The notes under the pieces were generated by a model that worked only from the letters and a program-made list of their open reading frames with translations, made no database searches and was not told where the DNA came from. A stretch of 16,995 nt of DNA from SIG350 sp964520895 (GTDB taxonomy: Bacteria > Bacillota > Clostridia > TANB77 > SIG350): the NCBI GenBank assembly GCA_964520895.1, contig CAZFOR010000026.1, positions 1-16,995 on the forward strand. The letters are read 5' to 3'. A program made the position numbers and the translations under genes. Of the stretch, positions 1-7,855 are shown piece by piece; the first letter of the stretch is position 1, and each line of letters opens with the position of its first letter.

Positions 1-303
1 GAACCAGGAGTACCAGAAAGCTTTAAAGTTTTAATAAAAGAATTACAAAGTTTAGGACTAGATGTTGCTTTATTATCTGAAGATAATAAAGAGCTTGAAA
101 TTAAAGAAAACATAGATGATGGTATAGAAATAAATGCAGAAGAAATAGAAAAAGTTTTATCAGAAGTTATAATAGATGAAGAAGAATTAGCAAAAGAATT
201 TACAGAAGAAGAACCACTAGAAGATTTAGATTTATTAGATGAAGATATATTACCAGAAGCATTAGAAGAATTATCTGAATCTGATATAGATGAAAAAGAA
301 TAA
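1..303 (+). CDS. rpoB: RNA polymerase beta subunit, C-terminal end (partial)
   Basis: Open from base 1 in frame 1 to a TAA at 301-303, giving the last 100 residues of a protein whose start lies outside the window. The first residues contain PESFKVLIKELQSLGLDV, the conserved extreme C-terminus of bacterial RpoB, which packs against the N-terminus of beta' in the core enzyme. The typical RpoB end is reached around residue 35-40 of this fragment. About 66 further residues form an acidic tail: roughly 30 Asp/Glu and only four Lys, with no recognisable domain. The position directly upstream of rpoC on the same strand is the normal rpoBC order. Identity is certain from the motif and context. The function of the tail is unknown. 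Confidence 0.96.
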   Translation, partial: EPGVPESFKVLIKELQSLGLDVALLSEDNKELEIKENIDDGIEINAEEIEKVLSEVIIDEEELAKEFTEEEPLEDLDLLDEDILPEALEELSESDIDEKE

Positions 304-445
304 TATAATAAAAATATATACATTTTTTAAATATTTTTTAAGTTAACATATAGTTTTGTTCGAGCATTGAATACTTAAAACATATAACAAAATGTTACAC
401 AAAGTATTTGCATATAATGGCAAAACTTTCAAATCAAACATTTAA

Positions 446-464
446 GAATAACTTTTAGTTATTC
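446..464 (+). promoter_or_regulatory. hairpin just upstream of the rpoC ribosome binding site
   Basis: The 183-nt spacer between rpoB and rpoC is long for this gene pair. It ends with a perfect 8-bp inverted repeat GAATAACT-TTT-AGTTATTC (446-464), four bases before the AGGAGGT ribosome binding site (469-475). A TATAAT hexamer lies at 413-418, but no good -35 box sits 16-18 nt upstream, so I do not call a promoter. A 13-codon reading frame (417-458, MAKLSNQTFKNNF) ends inside the hairpin but has no ribosome binding site. The hairpin is seen in the sequence; a role in rpoC expression or mRNA processing is inference. Confidence 0.4.
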
Positions 465-486
465 ATATAGGAGGTAACATATTTAA

Positions 487-3400
487 ATGGAAAATAAAGA
501 TGAATTAGAACTTTTTGATAAGATAAAAATAGGATTAGCATCAGATGAAAAAGTTAGAGAATGGTCAAAAGGCGAGGTAAAAAAACCAGAGACTATTAAT
601 TATAGAACTTTAAAGCCAGAAAAAGATGGCCTATTTTGTGAAAAAATATTTGGACCTACAAAAGACTGGGAATGTCATTGTGGTAAATACAAAAGGGTAC
701 GTTATAAAGGAATAGTATGTGATAGATGTGGTGTTGAAGTTACAAAAGCAAAAGTAAGAAGAGAAAGAATGGGACATATTGAACTTGCTGCACCAATTGC
801 ACATATTTGGTATTTCAAAGGTATTCCTAGTAGAATAGGTTTGATACTTGATGTTTCACCAAGGTCAGTAGAAAAGGTTGTATATTTTTCATCATATATT
901 GTGTTAGATCCAAAAGATACAGGGTTATTAAAAACACAAGTATTATCTGAAAAAGAATACAGAGAAGCAGTTGAACAATATGGAGAAGATGCATTTGTAG
1001 CTAAAATGGGTGCTGAATCTATACTTGAGTTATTAAAAGAAGTTGATATTGATAAATTAACTAAAAGTCTTAAAAAAGATTTAGAAACAGCATCAGGACA
1101 AAAGAAAGCGAAAATTATTAAAAGATTAGAAACAGTTGAATCATTCTATTTATCAGGTAATAAACCAGAATGGATGATATTAGAAGTATTACCAGTAATA
1201 CCACCTGAACTTCGTCCAATGGTACAATTAGATGGTGGTAGATTTGCTACATCTGATTTAAATGATTTATATAGAAGGGTTATTAATAGAAATAATAGAT
1301 TAAAAAGATTATTAGAGTTAGGTGCACCAGAGATAATTGTTAGAAATGAAAAAAGAATGTTACAAGAAGCGGTTGATGCATTAATAGATAATACTCGTAG
1401 AAGTAAACCTGTTATGACACCTACAAATAGACCTTTAAAATCTTTATCAGATATGTTAAAAGGTAAACAAGGTAGATTTAGACAAAACTTACTTGGTAAA
1501 AGGGTTGACTATTCAGGTAGATCAGTTATAGTTGTTGGACCTGAACTTAAAATGTATCAATGTGGACTTCCAAAAGAAATGGCAATAGAATTATTTAAAC
1601 CATTTGTAATGAAGGAATTAGTTGAAAGAGGATTAGCACATAATATTAAAAATGCAAAAAGAATGGTTGAAAGATTAAAACCAGAAATATGGGATGTTTT
1701 AGAATATGTAATTAAAGATCACCCTGTAATGTTAAACCGTGCTCCAACACTACATAGATTGAGTATTCAAGCATTTGAACCAGTACTAGTTCAAGGTAGA
1801 GCTATAAAACTACATCCATTAGTATGTGCTGCATTTAATGCTGACTTTGATGGTGACCAGATGCCAGTACACGTACCATTATCACCAGAAGCACAAGCTG
1901 AAGCAAGATTTTTAATGTTATCTTCAAATAACTTATTAAAACCACAAGATGGTAAACCAGTAGCAGTTCCATCACAGGATATGATACTAGGAAGTTATTA
2001 TTTAACTATCCAAAGAGATGGTGAAAAAGGTGAAGGTAAAGTATTTAAAGATGTTGATGAAGTAATGATGGCATATAATGAGGGTGTAATTGGTTTACAT
2101 GCATTAATCAAAGTTAGAATGACAAAAGAAGTTGATGGTAAATCAATTACAGGGATAGCTGAAACAACAGCTGGAAGATTAATATTTAATAAAAATATTC
2201 CACAAGATTTAGGATATGTTGATAGAACTAACCCAGATAATTTATTCAAACTTGAAATTGAATTTCCAGTTATTAAGAAAAATCTTGGAGATATTGTTGA
2301 TAGAACAATCAAGACACATGGTATAGCGAGAGCTGCTGAAGTTTTAGATGAAATTAAATCACTTGGATTTAGATATTCAACAAAAGGAGCTGTAACAGTT
2401 AGTGTATCTGACGTTATAGTGCCAGAAGCTAAAAAAGAATTATTAGCAAAAGCTGAAGAACAAGTTGACCAAATTTCAAAAAGATTTAGACGTGGTGAGC
2501 TTACTGATGAAGATAGATATGATCAAGTAATAAAAGTATGGGAAGCAGCAATTAAAGATATTACAAAAGCAATGATAGATAATTTTGATGAATTAAATCC
2601 AATATTTATGATGGCACAATCAGGAGCCAGAGGTAATATGAACCAAGTTAGGCAGTTAGCAGGTATTAGAGGTCTTATGGCTGATACTTCTGGTAAAGCT
2701 GTTGAAATACCAGTAAAATCTTGTTTTAGAGAAGGTCTTGATGTATTAGAGTATTTCGTATCAGCCCATGGTGCTAGAAAAGGTTTAGCAGATACAGCAT
2801 TAAGAACAGCTGATGCCGGATATTTAACAAGAAGATTAGTTGATGTATCACAAGAAATAATCATTAATGAATATGATTGTGGAACAGATGAAGGAATGTT
2901 AGTTTCTGAAATTAAAGAAGGTAATCAAATAATTGAAAAATTTGAAGAAAGATTATCAGGAAGATATTCTGCTGAGGATATTATTAATCCAGAAACTAAA
3001 GAAATTATTGTTAGTAAAAATGAATTATTTACTGATGAAACTGCTAAAAAAGTAGTAGAAGCAGGAATAACTAGTGCATATATTAGATCAACATTAACAT
3101 GTAAAGCTAAACATGGTGTTTGTGCTAAATGTTATGGTAAGAACTTAGCAACAGGTGAAGAGGTAGATATTGGTGAAGCAGTTGGAATTATAGCTGCACA
3201 ATCAATTGGTGAGCCTGGTACACAGCTTACTATGAGAACATTCCATACAGGTGGTGTTGCAGGTGGAGATATTACACAAGGTCTTCCTAGGGTTGAAGAG
3301 TTATTTGAAGCTAGAAAACCAAAAGGATTAGCAGTAATTACTGAAATTCCTGGTAAAGTTACAATTAGTGAGAATAAAAAGAAAAGAGAAGTTATTATTA

Positions 3401-4317
3401 CTTCAAAAGATGATTCCAAAACATATTTAATACCATTTGGTTCAAGATTAAAAGTTCAAGATGGTGATATGTTAGAAGCTGGTGATGAACTTACAGAAGG
3501 TTCAGTTAACCCACATGATATAATGAAAATTAAAGGATATCAAGGTGTTCAAAGATACTTAACAGCAGAAGTACAAAAAGTATATAGAAGCCAAGGTGTT
3601 GATATTAATGATAGACATATTGAAATTATTGTTAAACAAATGCTTAAAAAGATTAAAATTGAAACACAAGGTGATACAACAATGCTTTCAGGTACATTAG
3701 TGGATATTAACAGATATGAAAGTGAAAATGAAAAAGCTATATCAGAAGGAAAGAAACCAGCAGTTGGTGCAAGAATATTATTAGGTATTACAAAAGCTTC
3801 TCTTGCAACAGAATCATTCTTATCAGCAGCATCATTCCAAGAAACTACAAAAGTACTAACAGAAGCTGCTATAAAAGGAAAAGTAGATCCATTAATTGGA
3901 TTAAAAGAGAATGTTATTATTGGTAAATTGATTCCAGCAGGTACAGGTATGCAAAAATATAGAAACATATCAATAAGAAAAAATGCTGAAAATGAAATAG
4001 ATGAAGAAATACTAAAAAACATTCATGATATACAAGAAGAAGTTAGCAAAGAAGCAATAGAAACTACTATTGAAGAGAAAGAAGATTTGGTTGATGAAGT
4101 TATAGCAACACAAGTAGTTGAAAACGAGGTAATAGAAGATGATATTGCTATACAAGAAGAAAAATTAGAGGAAGTTATAGAAAAGCCTAAGAAAACTAGA
4201 ACTTCAAAGAAAAAAGTAGAAAAAGTAGTTGAAGAAGAAATACAACAAATTGAGGAAAAGGTTGAAAAAGAGAAGAAACCTAGAAAACCTAGAACTACTA
4301 AGAAAAAAGAAGAATAA
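487..4317 (+). CDS. rpoC: RNA polymerase beta' subunit
   Basis: Full-length beta' subunit (1276 aa), which forms the catalytic centre of RNA polymerase with beta. The N-terminal zinc ribbon has Cys63, Cys65, Cys78 and Cys81. The universal NADFDGDQM motif has Mg-binding Asp453, Asp455 and Asp457. A second zinc site is formed by Cys798, Cys872, Cys879 and Cys882. The trigger-loop region EPGTQLTMRTFHTGG follows near residue 910. The start is fixed: an in-frame TAA immediately precedes this ATG, and AGGAGGT lies 11 nt upstream. The conserved protein ends near residue 1165; about 110 extra residues follow, acidic at first and then carrying two similar basic segments (EKPKKTRTSKKK from residue 1232, EKKPRKPRTTKKK from 1262). 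The gene is followed by a strong terminator. Confidence 0.99.
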   Translation: MENKDELELFDKIKIGLASDEKVREWSKGEVKKPETINYRTLKPEKDGLFCEKIFGPTKDWECHCGKYKRVRYKGIVCDRCGVEVTKAKVRRERMGHIELAAPIAHIWYFKGIPSRIGLILDVSPRSVEKVVYFSSYIVLDPKDTGLLKTQVLSEKEYREAVEQYGEDAFVAKMGAESILELLKEVDIDKLTKSLKKDLETASGQKKAKIIKRLETVESFYLSGNKPEWMILEVLPVIPPELRPMVQLDGGRFATSDLNDLYRRVINRNNRLKRLLELGAPEIIVRNEKRMLQEAVDALIDNTRRSKPVMTPTNRPLKSLSDMLKGKQGRFRQNLLGKRVDYSGRSVIVVGPELKMYQCGLPKEMAIELFKPFVMKELVERGLAHNIKNAKRMVERLKPEIWDVLEYVIKDHPVMLNRAPTLHRLSIQAFEPVLVQGRAIKLHPLVCAAFNADFDGDQMPVHVPLSPEAQAEARFLMLSSNNLLKPQDGKPVAVPSQDMILGSYYLTIQRDGEKGEGKVFKDVDEVMMAYNEGVIGLHALIKVRMTKEVDGKSITGIAETTAGRLIFNKNIPQDLGYVDRTNPDNLFKLEIEFPVIKKNLGDIVDRTIKTHGIARAAEVLDEIKSLGFRYSTKGAVTVSVSDVIVPEAKKELLAKAEEQVDQISKRFRRGELTDEDRYDQVIKVWEAAIKDITKAMIDNFDELNPIFMMAQSGARGNMNQVRQLAGIRGLMADTSGKAVEIPVKSCFREGLDVLEYFVSAHGARKGLADTALRTADAGYLTRRLVDVSQEIIINEYDCGTDEGMLVSEIKEGNQIIEKFEERLSGRYSAEDIINPETKEIIVSKNELFTDETAKKVVEAGITSAYIRSTLTCKAKHGVCAKCYGKNLATGEEVDIGEAVGIIAAQSIGEPGTQLTMRTFHTGGVAGGDITQGLPRVEELFEARKPKGLAVITEIPGKVTISENKKKREVIITSKDDSKTYLIPFGSRLKVQDGDMLEAGDELTEGSVNPHDIMKIKGYQGVQRYLTAEVQKVYRSQGVDINDRHIEIIVKQMLKKIKIETQGDTTMLSGTLVDINRYESENEKAISEGKKPAVGARILLGITKASLATESFLSAASFQETTKVLTEAAIKGKVDPLIGLKENVIIGKLIPAGTGMQKYRNISIRKNAENEIDEEILKNIHDIQEEVSKEAIETTIEEKEDLVDEVIATQVVENEVIEDDIAIQEEKLEEVIEKPKKTRTSKKKVEKVVEEEIQQIEEKVEKEKKPRKPRTTKKKEE

Positions 4318-4322
4318 AAGAT

Positions 4323-4363
4323 AAAATAAGGTGTTTAGGAAAAAATCCTAAACACCTTATTTT
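4323..4363. terminator. bidirectional rho-independent terminator between rpoC and the convergent ClpP-like gene
   Basis: Perfect 18-bp inverted repeat (arms 4323-4340 and 4346-4363) with an AAAAA loop; the arm core is AAGGTGTTTAGGA. A-rich and T-rich flanks make it usable in both directions. It starts six bases after the rpoC stop codon, and its right arm overlaps the stop codon of the minus-strand gene at 4362-4364, so one element serves two convergent genes. Confidence 0.93.
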
Positions 4364-4841
4364 ATTTGGTAGCAATATTTAATGATATTGCTTCTTCTTT
4401 TTTTATGTACCAATCTTTTTTATAAATTTTGTTTTTTAATATACGATTTGTTACTTTTGTTTTTGATAATAGATCTGAAAAAAAGTCTTCACGCGTTACC
4501 TTTATCCTTTTTAAATTTTCCTCTAAATCATAAATATCAACTGAATCGTCTTTGAAGAAAACAACTGGTTCATGAATTAGCAGATAACTATTATTTAACA
4601 TTTGTCTCTTATTACCTAACATAAATAAAGCAACTGCTGAGCTAGCTACTGTTCCAGAAGCTATTGTATTAAGATTAATATTGTTTTGTTCAATAAAATC
4701 TTTAAATGGTAAAATAGCTTTAGGATTTCCGCCACATGAAGTTATGGTAACTGCAATGTCTGTCTCTCTAGATAATTTGATTTTTTCAATAAGCTCAAAA
4801 ATGGAGTCGAAATCTACCGGTTTATTAAATACAAGAGTCAT
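4362..4841 (-). CDS. short ClpP-like serine peptidase (ClpP/crotonase fold)
   Basis: A 159-aa protein with the core features of the ClpP family. TSCGGNP (34-40) corresponds to the ClpP SPGG oxyanion strand. SGTVASSAVALF (62-73) places Ser67 at the nucleophile position. LLIHEP (87-92) gives His90, and KKDWYIKKEEA (141-151) gives Asp143 in the usual D-x-F/Y-x-x-x-E-A context. The whole triad is therefore retained, so a peptidase is plausible. It is shorter than housekeeping ClpP (about 195 aa): it begins at the first beta-alpha unit and lacks the N-terminal segment that forms the axial pore loops. It has no signal peptide or membrane helix. AAGGAGG lies 8 nt before the ATG. It is a lone gene with its own promoter and no Clp ATPase beside it. 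It could be a diverged ClpP paralogue or a prophage-type head-maturation relative; its partner and substrate are unknown. Confidence 0.8.
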   Translation of the reverse strand: MTLVFNKPVDFDSIFELIEKIKLSRETDIAVTITSCGGNPKAILPFKDFIEQNNINLNTIASGTVASSAVALFMLGNKRQMLNNSYLLIHEPVVFFKDDSVDIYDLEENLKRIKVTREDFFSDLLSKTKVTNRILKNKIYKKDWYIKKEEAISLNIATK

Positions 4842-4882
4842 AAAATATTCCTCCTTATTAAAATTATTTTTGATGCCTATAT

Positions 4883-4911
4883 ATTATAGCATAGTTAACA
4901 TAATAGCACAA
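4883..4911 (-). promoter_or_regulatory. extended -10 promoter of the ClpP-like gene
   Basis: On the minus strand, TATAAT (4883-4888) is preceded by TGC (4889-4891), giving an extended -10 element. The -35 hexamer TTGTGC (4906-4911) is weak, with a 17-nt spacer. The element lies about 42 nt upstream of the start codon. Confidence 0.6.
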
Positions 4912-4939
4912 TACTTAACAATGAAATATAAAGAAAAGC

Positions 4940-4971
4940 AAAAACTAAGTATAATTTAATACTTAGTTTTT
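4940..4971 (-). terminator. terminator downstream of yhbY
   Basis: Inverted repeat CTAAGTAT (4945-4952) / ATACTTAG (4959-4966) with a 6-nt loop, flanked by A and T runs that extend the stem. Read on the minus strand it follows the yhbY stop codon and ends in a T-rich run, so it separates yhbY from the ClpP-like gene. Confidence 0.8.
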
Positions 4972-4977
4972 TGTTTT

Positions 4978-5268
4978 TTATTTAGGTAATTCAATTTTAG
5001 GTTTTTTAACTTTTTTATACAATGTAATTTTATTTCCTAATACTTGGATAACTTCACTTTGAGTTCTATTTGCAATATCATTTGCTATTTCTAAAACATC
5101 ATCTTCTGGTGAGTTTTTTAATACATTAATTTTAATTAATTCTCTTGATTCTAAAGCATCAGATATAGATTTAGTTTGATTTGGTGCAATACCATTTTTA
5201 CCTATTTGAAAAATTGGTTTTATTGTATTTGCTAAACCACGTAAATATGCTCTTTGTTTACTTGTCAT
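4978..5268 (-). CDS. yhbY: YhbY/CRM-domain RNA-binding protein (ribosome assembly)
   Basis: A 96-aa single CRM-domain protein. MTSKQRAYLRGLANTIKPIF opens the domain, GKNG (23-26) is the RNA-binding GxxG loop, and the C-terminal half has the alternating helix/strand pattern ending in QVLGNKITLYKK. Members of this family bind pre-50S ribosomal particles and are believed to help large-subunit assembly. I chose the ATG at 5268 because AGAGGG lies 7 nt upstream; an ATG six codons earlier (5286) has no such site. The gene has its own promoter and terminator, so it is monocistronic. The family call is secure and the exact role is inferred from homologues. Confidence 0.93.
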   Translation of the reverse strand: MTSKQRAYLRGLANTIKPIFQIGKNGIAPNQTKSISDALESRELIKINVLKNSPEDDVLEIANDIANRTQSEVIQVLGNKITLYKKVKKPKIELPK

Positions 5269-5301
5269 AATATTTCCCTCTTTCATTTAATATTTGTATA
5301 T

Positions 5302-5329
5302 ATTATACTATCTAAAAAATATTTGTCAA
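5302..5329 (-). promoter_or_regulatory. sigma-A-type promoter of yhbY
   Basis: On the minus strand, a perfect TTGACA (5324-5329) and a perfect TATAAT (5302-5307) are separated by 16 nt, about 34 nt upstream of the start codon. Confidence 0.85.
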
Positions 5330-5391
5330 CTAAAAAGATTAATTTATTCATAAAAAATGTATTTGATTCATAATATATTATAGAGGTATAT

Positions 5392-6423
5392 ATGATAGAG
5401 ATAATACAATTATTTTGTTTAAGTATAGCAACAATAGTAGGTGCGGGTTTTTCATCTGGAAAAGAAGTGTTAATATTTTTTAATCAATACAGTGGTTATA
5501 TATTTATCAATATATTAAGTGCATTTACCATATTTTTTGTAACTATATTTTTTAGTTTAAAAATAGCTAATAAATATAGCTTAAAAACATATAAAGAGTT
5601 TATAGTATTTGTTACAAACGAAAAAATAGGTAACATACTTAATAAGTTAATAGAACTATTTTTAGTTATAATATTTTTTACTATGATATCTGGATTTGGT
5701 GCATTTTTAGCACAAGTATTTGATTTGCCTGATATTATAGGGAGTCTAGTACTAATATTAGCTACATATATAACATTAAAATTTGATTTAAATGGAATAA
5801 TAAAAGTTAGTATATATATTGTACCTGCAATTATTTTTGGACTGATTTTGCTACTATACAAAGACTATATTGATACTAGTATTTTTCAAAGTACATATTA
5901 TATATATAAAAAATACAACTGCTATTTTTCAGGTATAATATATGCTGCATATAATATGGTAGTTGCCTTGCCAATAATTGTATCAACAGGTAATATTTTA
6001 AAGAAAAAAGGGCAGGTATTTATTACATCAATACTAATTTCATTTTCAATAACAATACTTATATTAATTATATATTTTTTAATAAACTCACATACACCAA
6101 TTATATATAATTTTGAAATGCCATTATTATACATAGCAAAAAATATTAGCACATATATGTATTTATATTATATTTTAGTTATATGTTTTTCTATTTATAC
6201 AACAGCTATTTCAACAATATATTGTGTTGTTGGTAAATATTCAGATAATAGAGGGAAATATAATTTTTACACAATTTTAATCTGTATATTAAGTTTGTTA
6301 GTTAGTAATATCGGTTTTGGGATATTAGTTGAATATGGGTTTAGTATTATAGGGTGTTTTGGAATATTACAGACAATATTAATAATTAATAAGTTTTTTA
6401 GATTAACATATAAAAAGAGCTAA
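5392..6423 (+). CDS. YkvI-family multi-pass membrane protein (putative transporter)
   Basis: A 343-aa, highly hydrophobic integral membrane protein with about ten predicted helices (for example residues 3-22, 38-59, 86-110, 115-131, 136-156, 179-200, 210-232, 256-281 and two between 290 and 335). The first helix carries GAGFSSGKE (17-25), typical of YkvI-family proteins, which belong to the APC-like transporter fold; a YAAYNM segment at 184-189 is also characteristic. The substrate is unknown; relatives are annotated only as uncharacterised membrane proteins. AGAGGT lies a few bases before the ATG. I see no convincing promoter consensus in the short upstream region. The gene stands alone and converges on the acetyltransferase gene, sharing the hairpin over its stop codon. 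Confidence 0.82.
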   Translation: MIEIIQLFCLSIATIVGAGFSSGKEVLIFFNQYSGYIFINILSAFTIFFVTIFFSLKIANKYSLKTYKEFIVFVTNEKIGNILNKLIELFLVIIFFTMISGFGAFLAQVFDLPDIIGSLVLILATYITLKFDLNGIIKVSIYIVPAIIFGLILLLYKDYIDTSIFQSTYYIYKKYNCYFSGIIYAAYNMVVALPIIVSTGNILKKKGQVFITSILISFSITILILIIYFLINSHTPIIYNFEMPLLYIAKNISTYMYLYYILVICFSIYTTAISTIYCVVGKYSDNRGKYNFYTILICILSLLVSNIGFGILVEYGFSIIGCFGILQTILIINKFFRLTYKKS

Positions 6424-6450
6424 GCTTACTATTTAAAGTACACTTAGCTC
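6417..6450 (-). terminator. terminator over the 3' end of the YkvI-type gene, serving the acetyltransferase
   Basis: Arms GAGCTAAG (6417-6424) and CTTAGCTC (6443-6450), with a second inner stem TACT/AGTA. On the minus strand it is followed by TTTTTATAT, so it terminates transcription of the acetyltransferase gene. Its left arm includes the TAA (6421-6423) of the plus-strand gene, where the trailing run is less T-rich. Confidence 0.78.
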
Positions 6451-6463
6451 TAATATATTAACA

Positions 6464-6889
6464 TTAAATGTTTTTTGCAACTATATATTCAGTATGTCCT
6501 GGTGGGAAATCTTTTATTTCTCCCACTACTTTAAAATCAACTGATTCATAAAATTCTTTTGCTGTATTATCAAAAGTTTCAGCTCTAATACCTATACAGT
6601 TTTTAGTTTTAGCAAATTCAGTTAATTTATTTATTAATATTGAAGCATATCCTTGATTTCTTAAAGTTTCATCAACCCAAACAATATCAATATGTGCCCA
6701 ATTAAGTTTAATTCTTCCAACAATAGCACCAAAAATACAATCTTCTTCATCAACCATAAAGAAACCAAAATCTTCATATGTTAAATCTCTATATTCTCCA
6801 TAAAATTCTGAATGTTGTCTGTTATATATTTCTACTTGTTCATTTACAAATTCTTTGTATCTGTCATAATTTGAAAATACTATATTCAT
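6464..6889 (-). CDS. GNAT-family N-acetyltransferase
   Basis: A 141-aa single-domain GNAT protein. Strand IDIVWVDETLRNQGYAS (67-83) contains the acetyl-CoA pyrophosphate-binding motif R/Q-x-x-G-x-G/A as R77-N-Q-G-Y-A82. It is followed by helix ILINKLTEFAKTKNC and the late strand/helix GIRAETFDNTAKEFYESVDF, typical of motif B. Such enzymes transfer acetyl from acetyl-CoA to an amine on a small molecule or protein; nothing here fixes the substrate. AGGAG lies 8 nt before the ATG. The gene has its own promoter and terminator and is divergent from ylmH. The FPPGHTEY end resembles small-molecule GNATs, which is suggestive only. Confidence 0.9.
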   Translation of the reverse strand: MNIVFSNYDRYKEFVNEQVEIYNRQHSEFYGEYRDLTYEDFGFFMVDEEDCIFGAIVGRIKLNWAHIDIVWVDETLRNQGYASILINKLTEFAKTKNCIGIRAETFDNTAKEFYESVDFKVVGEIKDFPPGHTEYIVAKNI

Positions 6890-6913
6890 TTAATCAACTC
6901 CTATCATATTTGT

Positions 6914-6942
6914 AGTATAATATATGTTTTAAAATTTTGCAA
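6914..6942 (-). promoter_or_regulatory. promoter of the GNAT gene
   Basis: On the minus strand, TTGCAA (6937-6942), a 17-nt spacer and TATACT (6914-6919), about 25 nt upstream of the start codon. Matches to consensus are 4/6 and 5/6. Confidence 0.6.
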
Positions 6943-7020
6943 TAATTTTTACCAAATTTATATTTTTACTTTTTTAAATACTATATATATGTTAAAATTA
7001 TATTGTATAGTGAGGGTTGT

Positions 7021-7830
7021 ATGGAACAATTGAAAATCAGAATAAAAGAAAAAGTATTAAATAAACAAGATAAAATACTATTATTTAATTTATTAGATAA
7101 AATAACTGAATCAGAGCAAAAGAACATAGTTATATCAACTAATATATATAATATACATGAACTTAGTTTGATTAAAGAAAACATATTAAAATATGTAAAT
7201 AATATTTATATAACTGGTGGATATGAGAATTTTGAAAGAGCTATTTTAATAATATATCCACAGTATGTTGATAATATTGAAGAATATTGCAAACAAAATA
7301 TTTCTAATCATTTATCATTAATTAAAATAACATACAAGACATATGGTGATGAGAAAATATCACATAGAGATGTTTTAGGTAGTATATTACATTTAGGAAT
7401 AAATAGAAATTTAATTGGTGATATACAAGTAAATGATGATAATTGTTTTGTTTTTGTAAAACCTGATATTGAAAAATATATATTAGATAATTTAAAACAA
7501 ATAAAACATATTAAAATTGAAACACAAAAACAAGATATTAATCAAGATATAGTTAATAATGATGATGGTAAAGTTGAAAAAATATTAATAAATTCTTTAA
7601 GATTAGATAATGTTTTAGCACATACTTTAAAATTATCTAGGACAAAAGTTAATCAATTAATAGATTTAGAAAAAGTATCAATTAATTGGAAAATTGAAAA
7701 GAAATATGATAGAAAAATAGAATTGCAAGATGTTATTTCAGTAAGAGGGAAAGGCAGAATACAAATAAAAGAAATAGTTGGTAATAGTAAAAAAGGTAAA
7801 ATTATTGTTCAAATTGAAATAAAAGGTTAA
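7021..7830 (+). CDS. ylmH: YlmH-family S4-domain RNA-binding protein
   Basis: A 269-aa protein in the YlmH family. The N-terminal two-thirds has the family's RNA-binding-like region, including GGYENFERA (66-74), ISHRDVLGSILHLGINRN (113-130) and IGDI. The C-terminal part (about 192-245) is an S4 RNA-binding domain: LRLDNVLAHTLKLSRTKVNQ followed by VSINWK. YlmH homologues bind the large ribosomal subunit or nascent-chain tRNA complexes and have been linked to ribosome-associated quality control in Bacillus. I chose ATG 7021 because GAGGG lies just upstream; an in-frame TTG at 7003 has no better site. In many firmicutes ylmH sits in the division cluster near divIVA; here it is followed by the dNTPase gene 25 nt downstream, suggesting co-transcription. 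Confidence 0.9.
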   Translation: MEQLKIRIKEKVLNKQDKILLFNLLDKITESEQKNIVISTNIYNIHELSLIKENILKYVNNIYITGGYENFERAILIIYPQYVDNIEEYCKQNISNHLSLIKITYKTYGDEKISHRDVLGSILHLGINRNLIGDIQVNDDNCFVFVKPDIEKYILDNLKQIKHIKIETQKQDINQDIVNNDDGKVEKILINSLRLDNVLAHTLKLSRTKVNQLIDLEKVSINWKIEKKYDRKIELQDVISVRGKGRIQIKEIVGNSKKGKIIVQIEIKG

Positions 7831-7855
7831 TAGTAATATGTAAGGAGAAGTAAAA

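Noticed and set aside
1998..4022. Four minus-strand reading frames of 95-157 codons opposite rpoC
   Set aside because: They are antisense shadows of a highly conserved gene, rich in Ser/Ile/Phe as expected from reversed A+T-rich codons, and lack ribosome binding sites.
4681..4959. Plus-strand 92-codon frame opposite the ClpP-like gene
   Set aside because: Mostly antisense to a gene with a clear catalytic signature, promoter and ribosome binding site; no own start signals.
7003..7020. TTG at 7003 as the ylmH start
   Set aside because: ATG at 7021 has GAGGG directly upstream, and the extra six residues (YSEGCM-type) do not resemble the family N-terminus.
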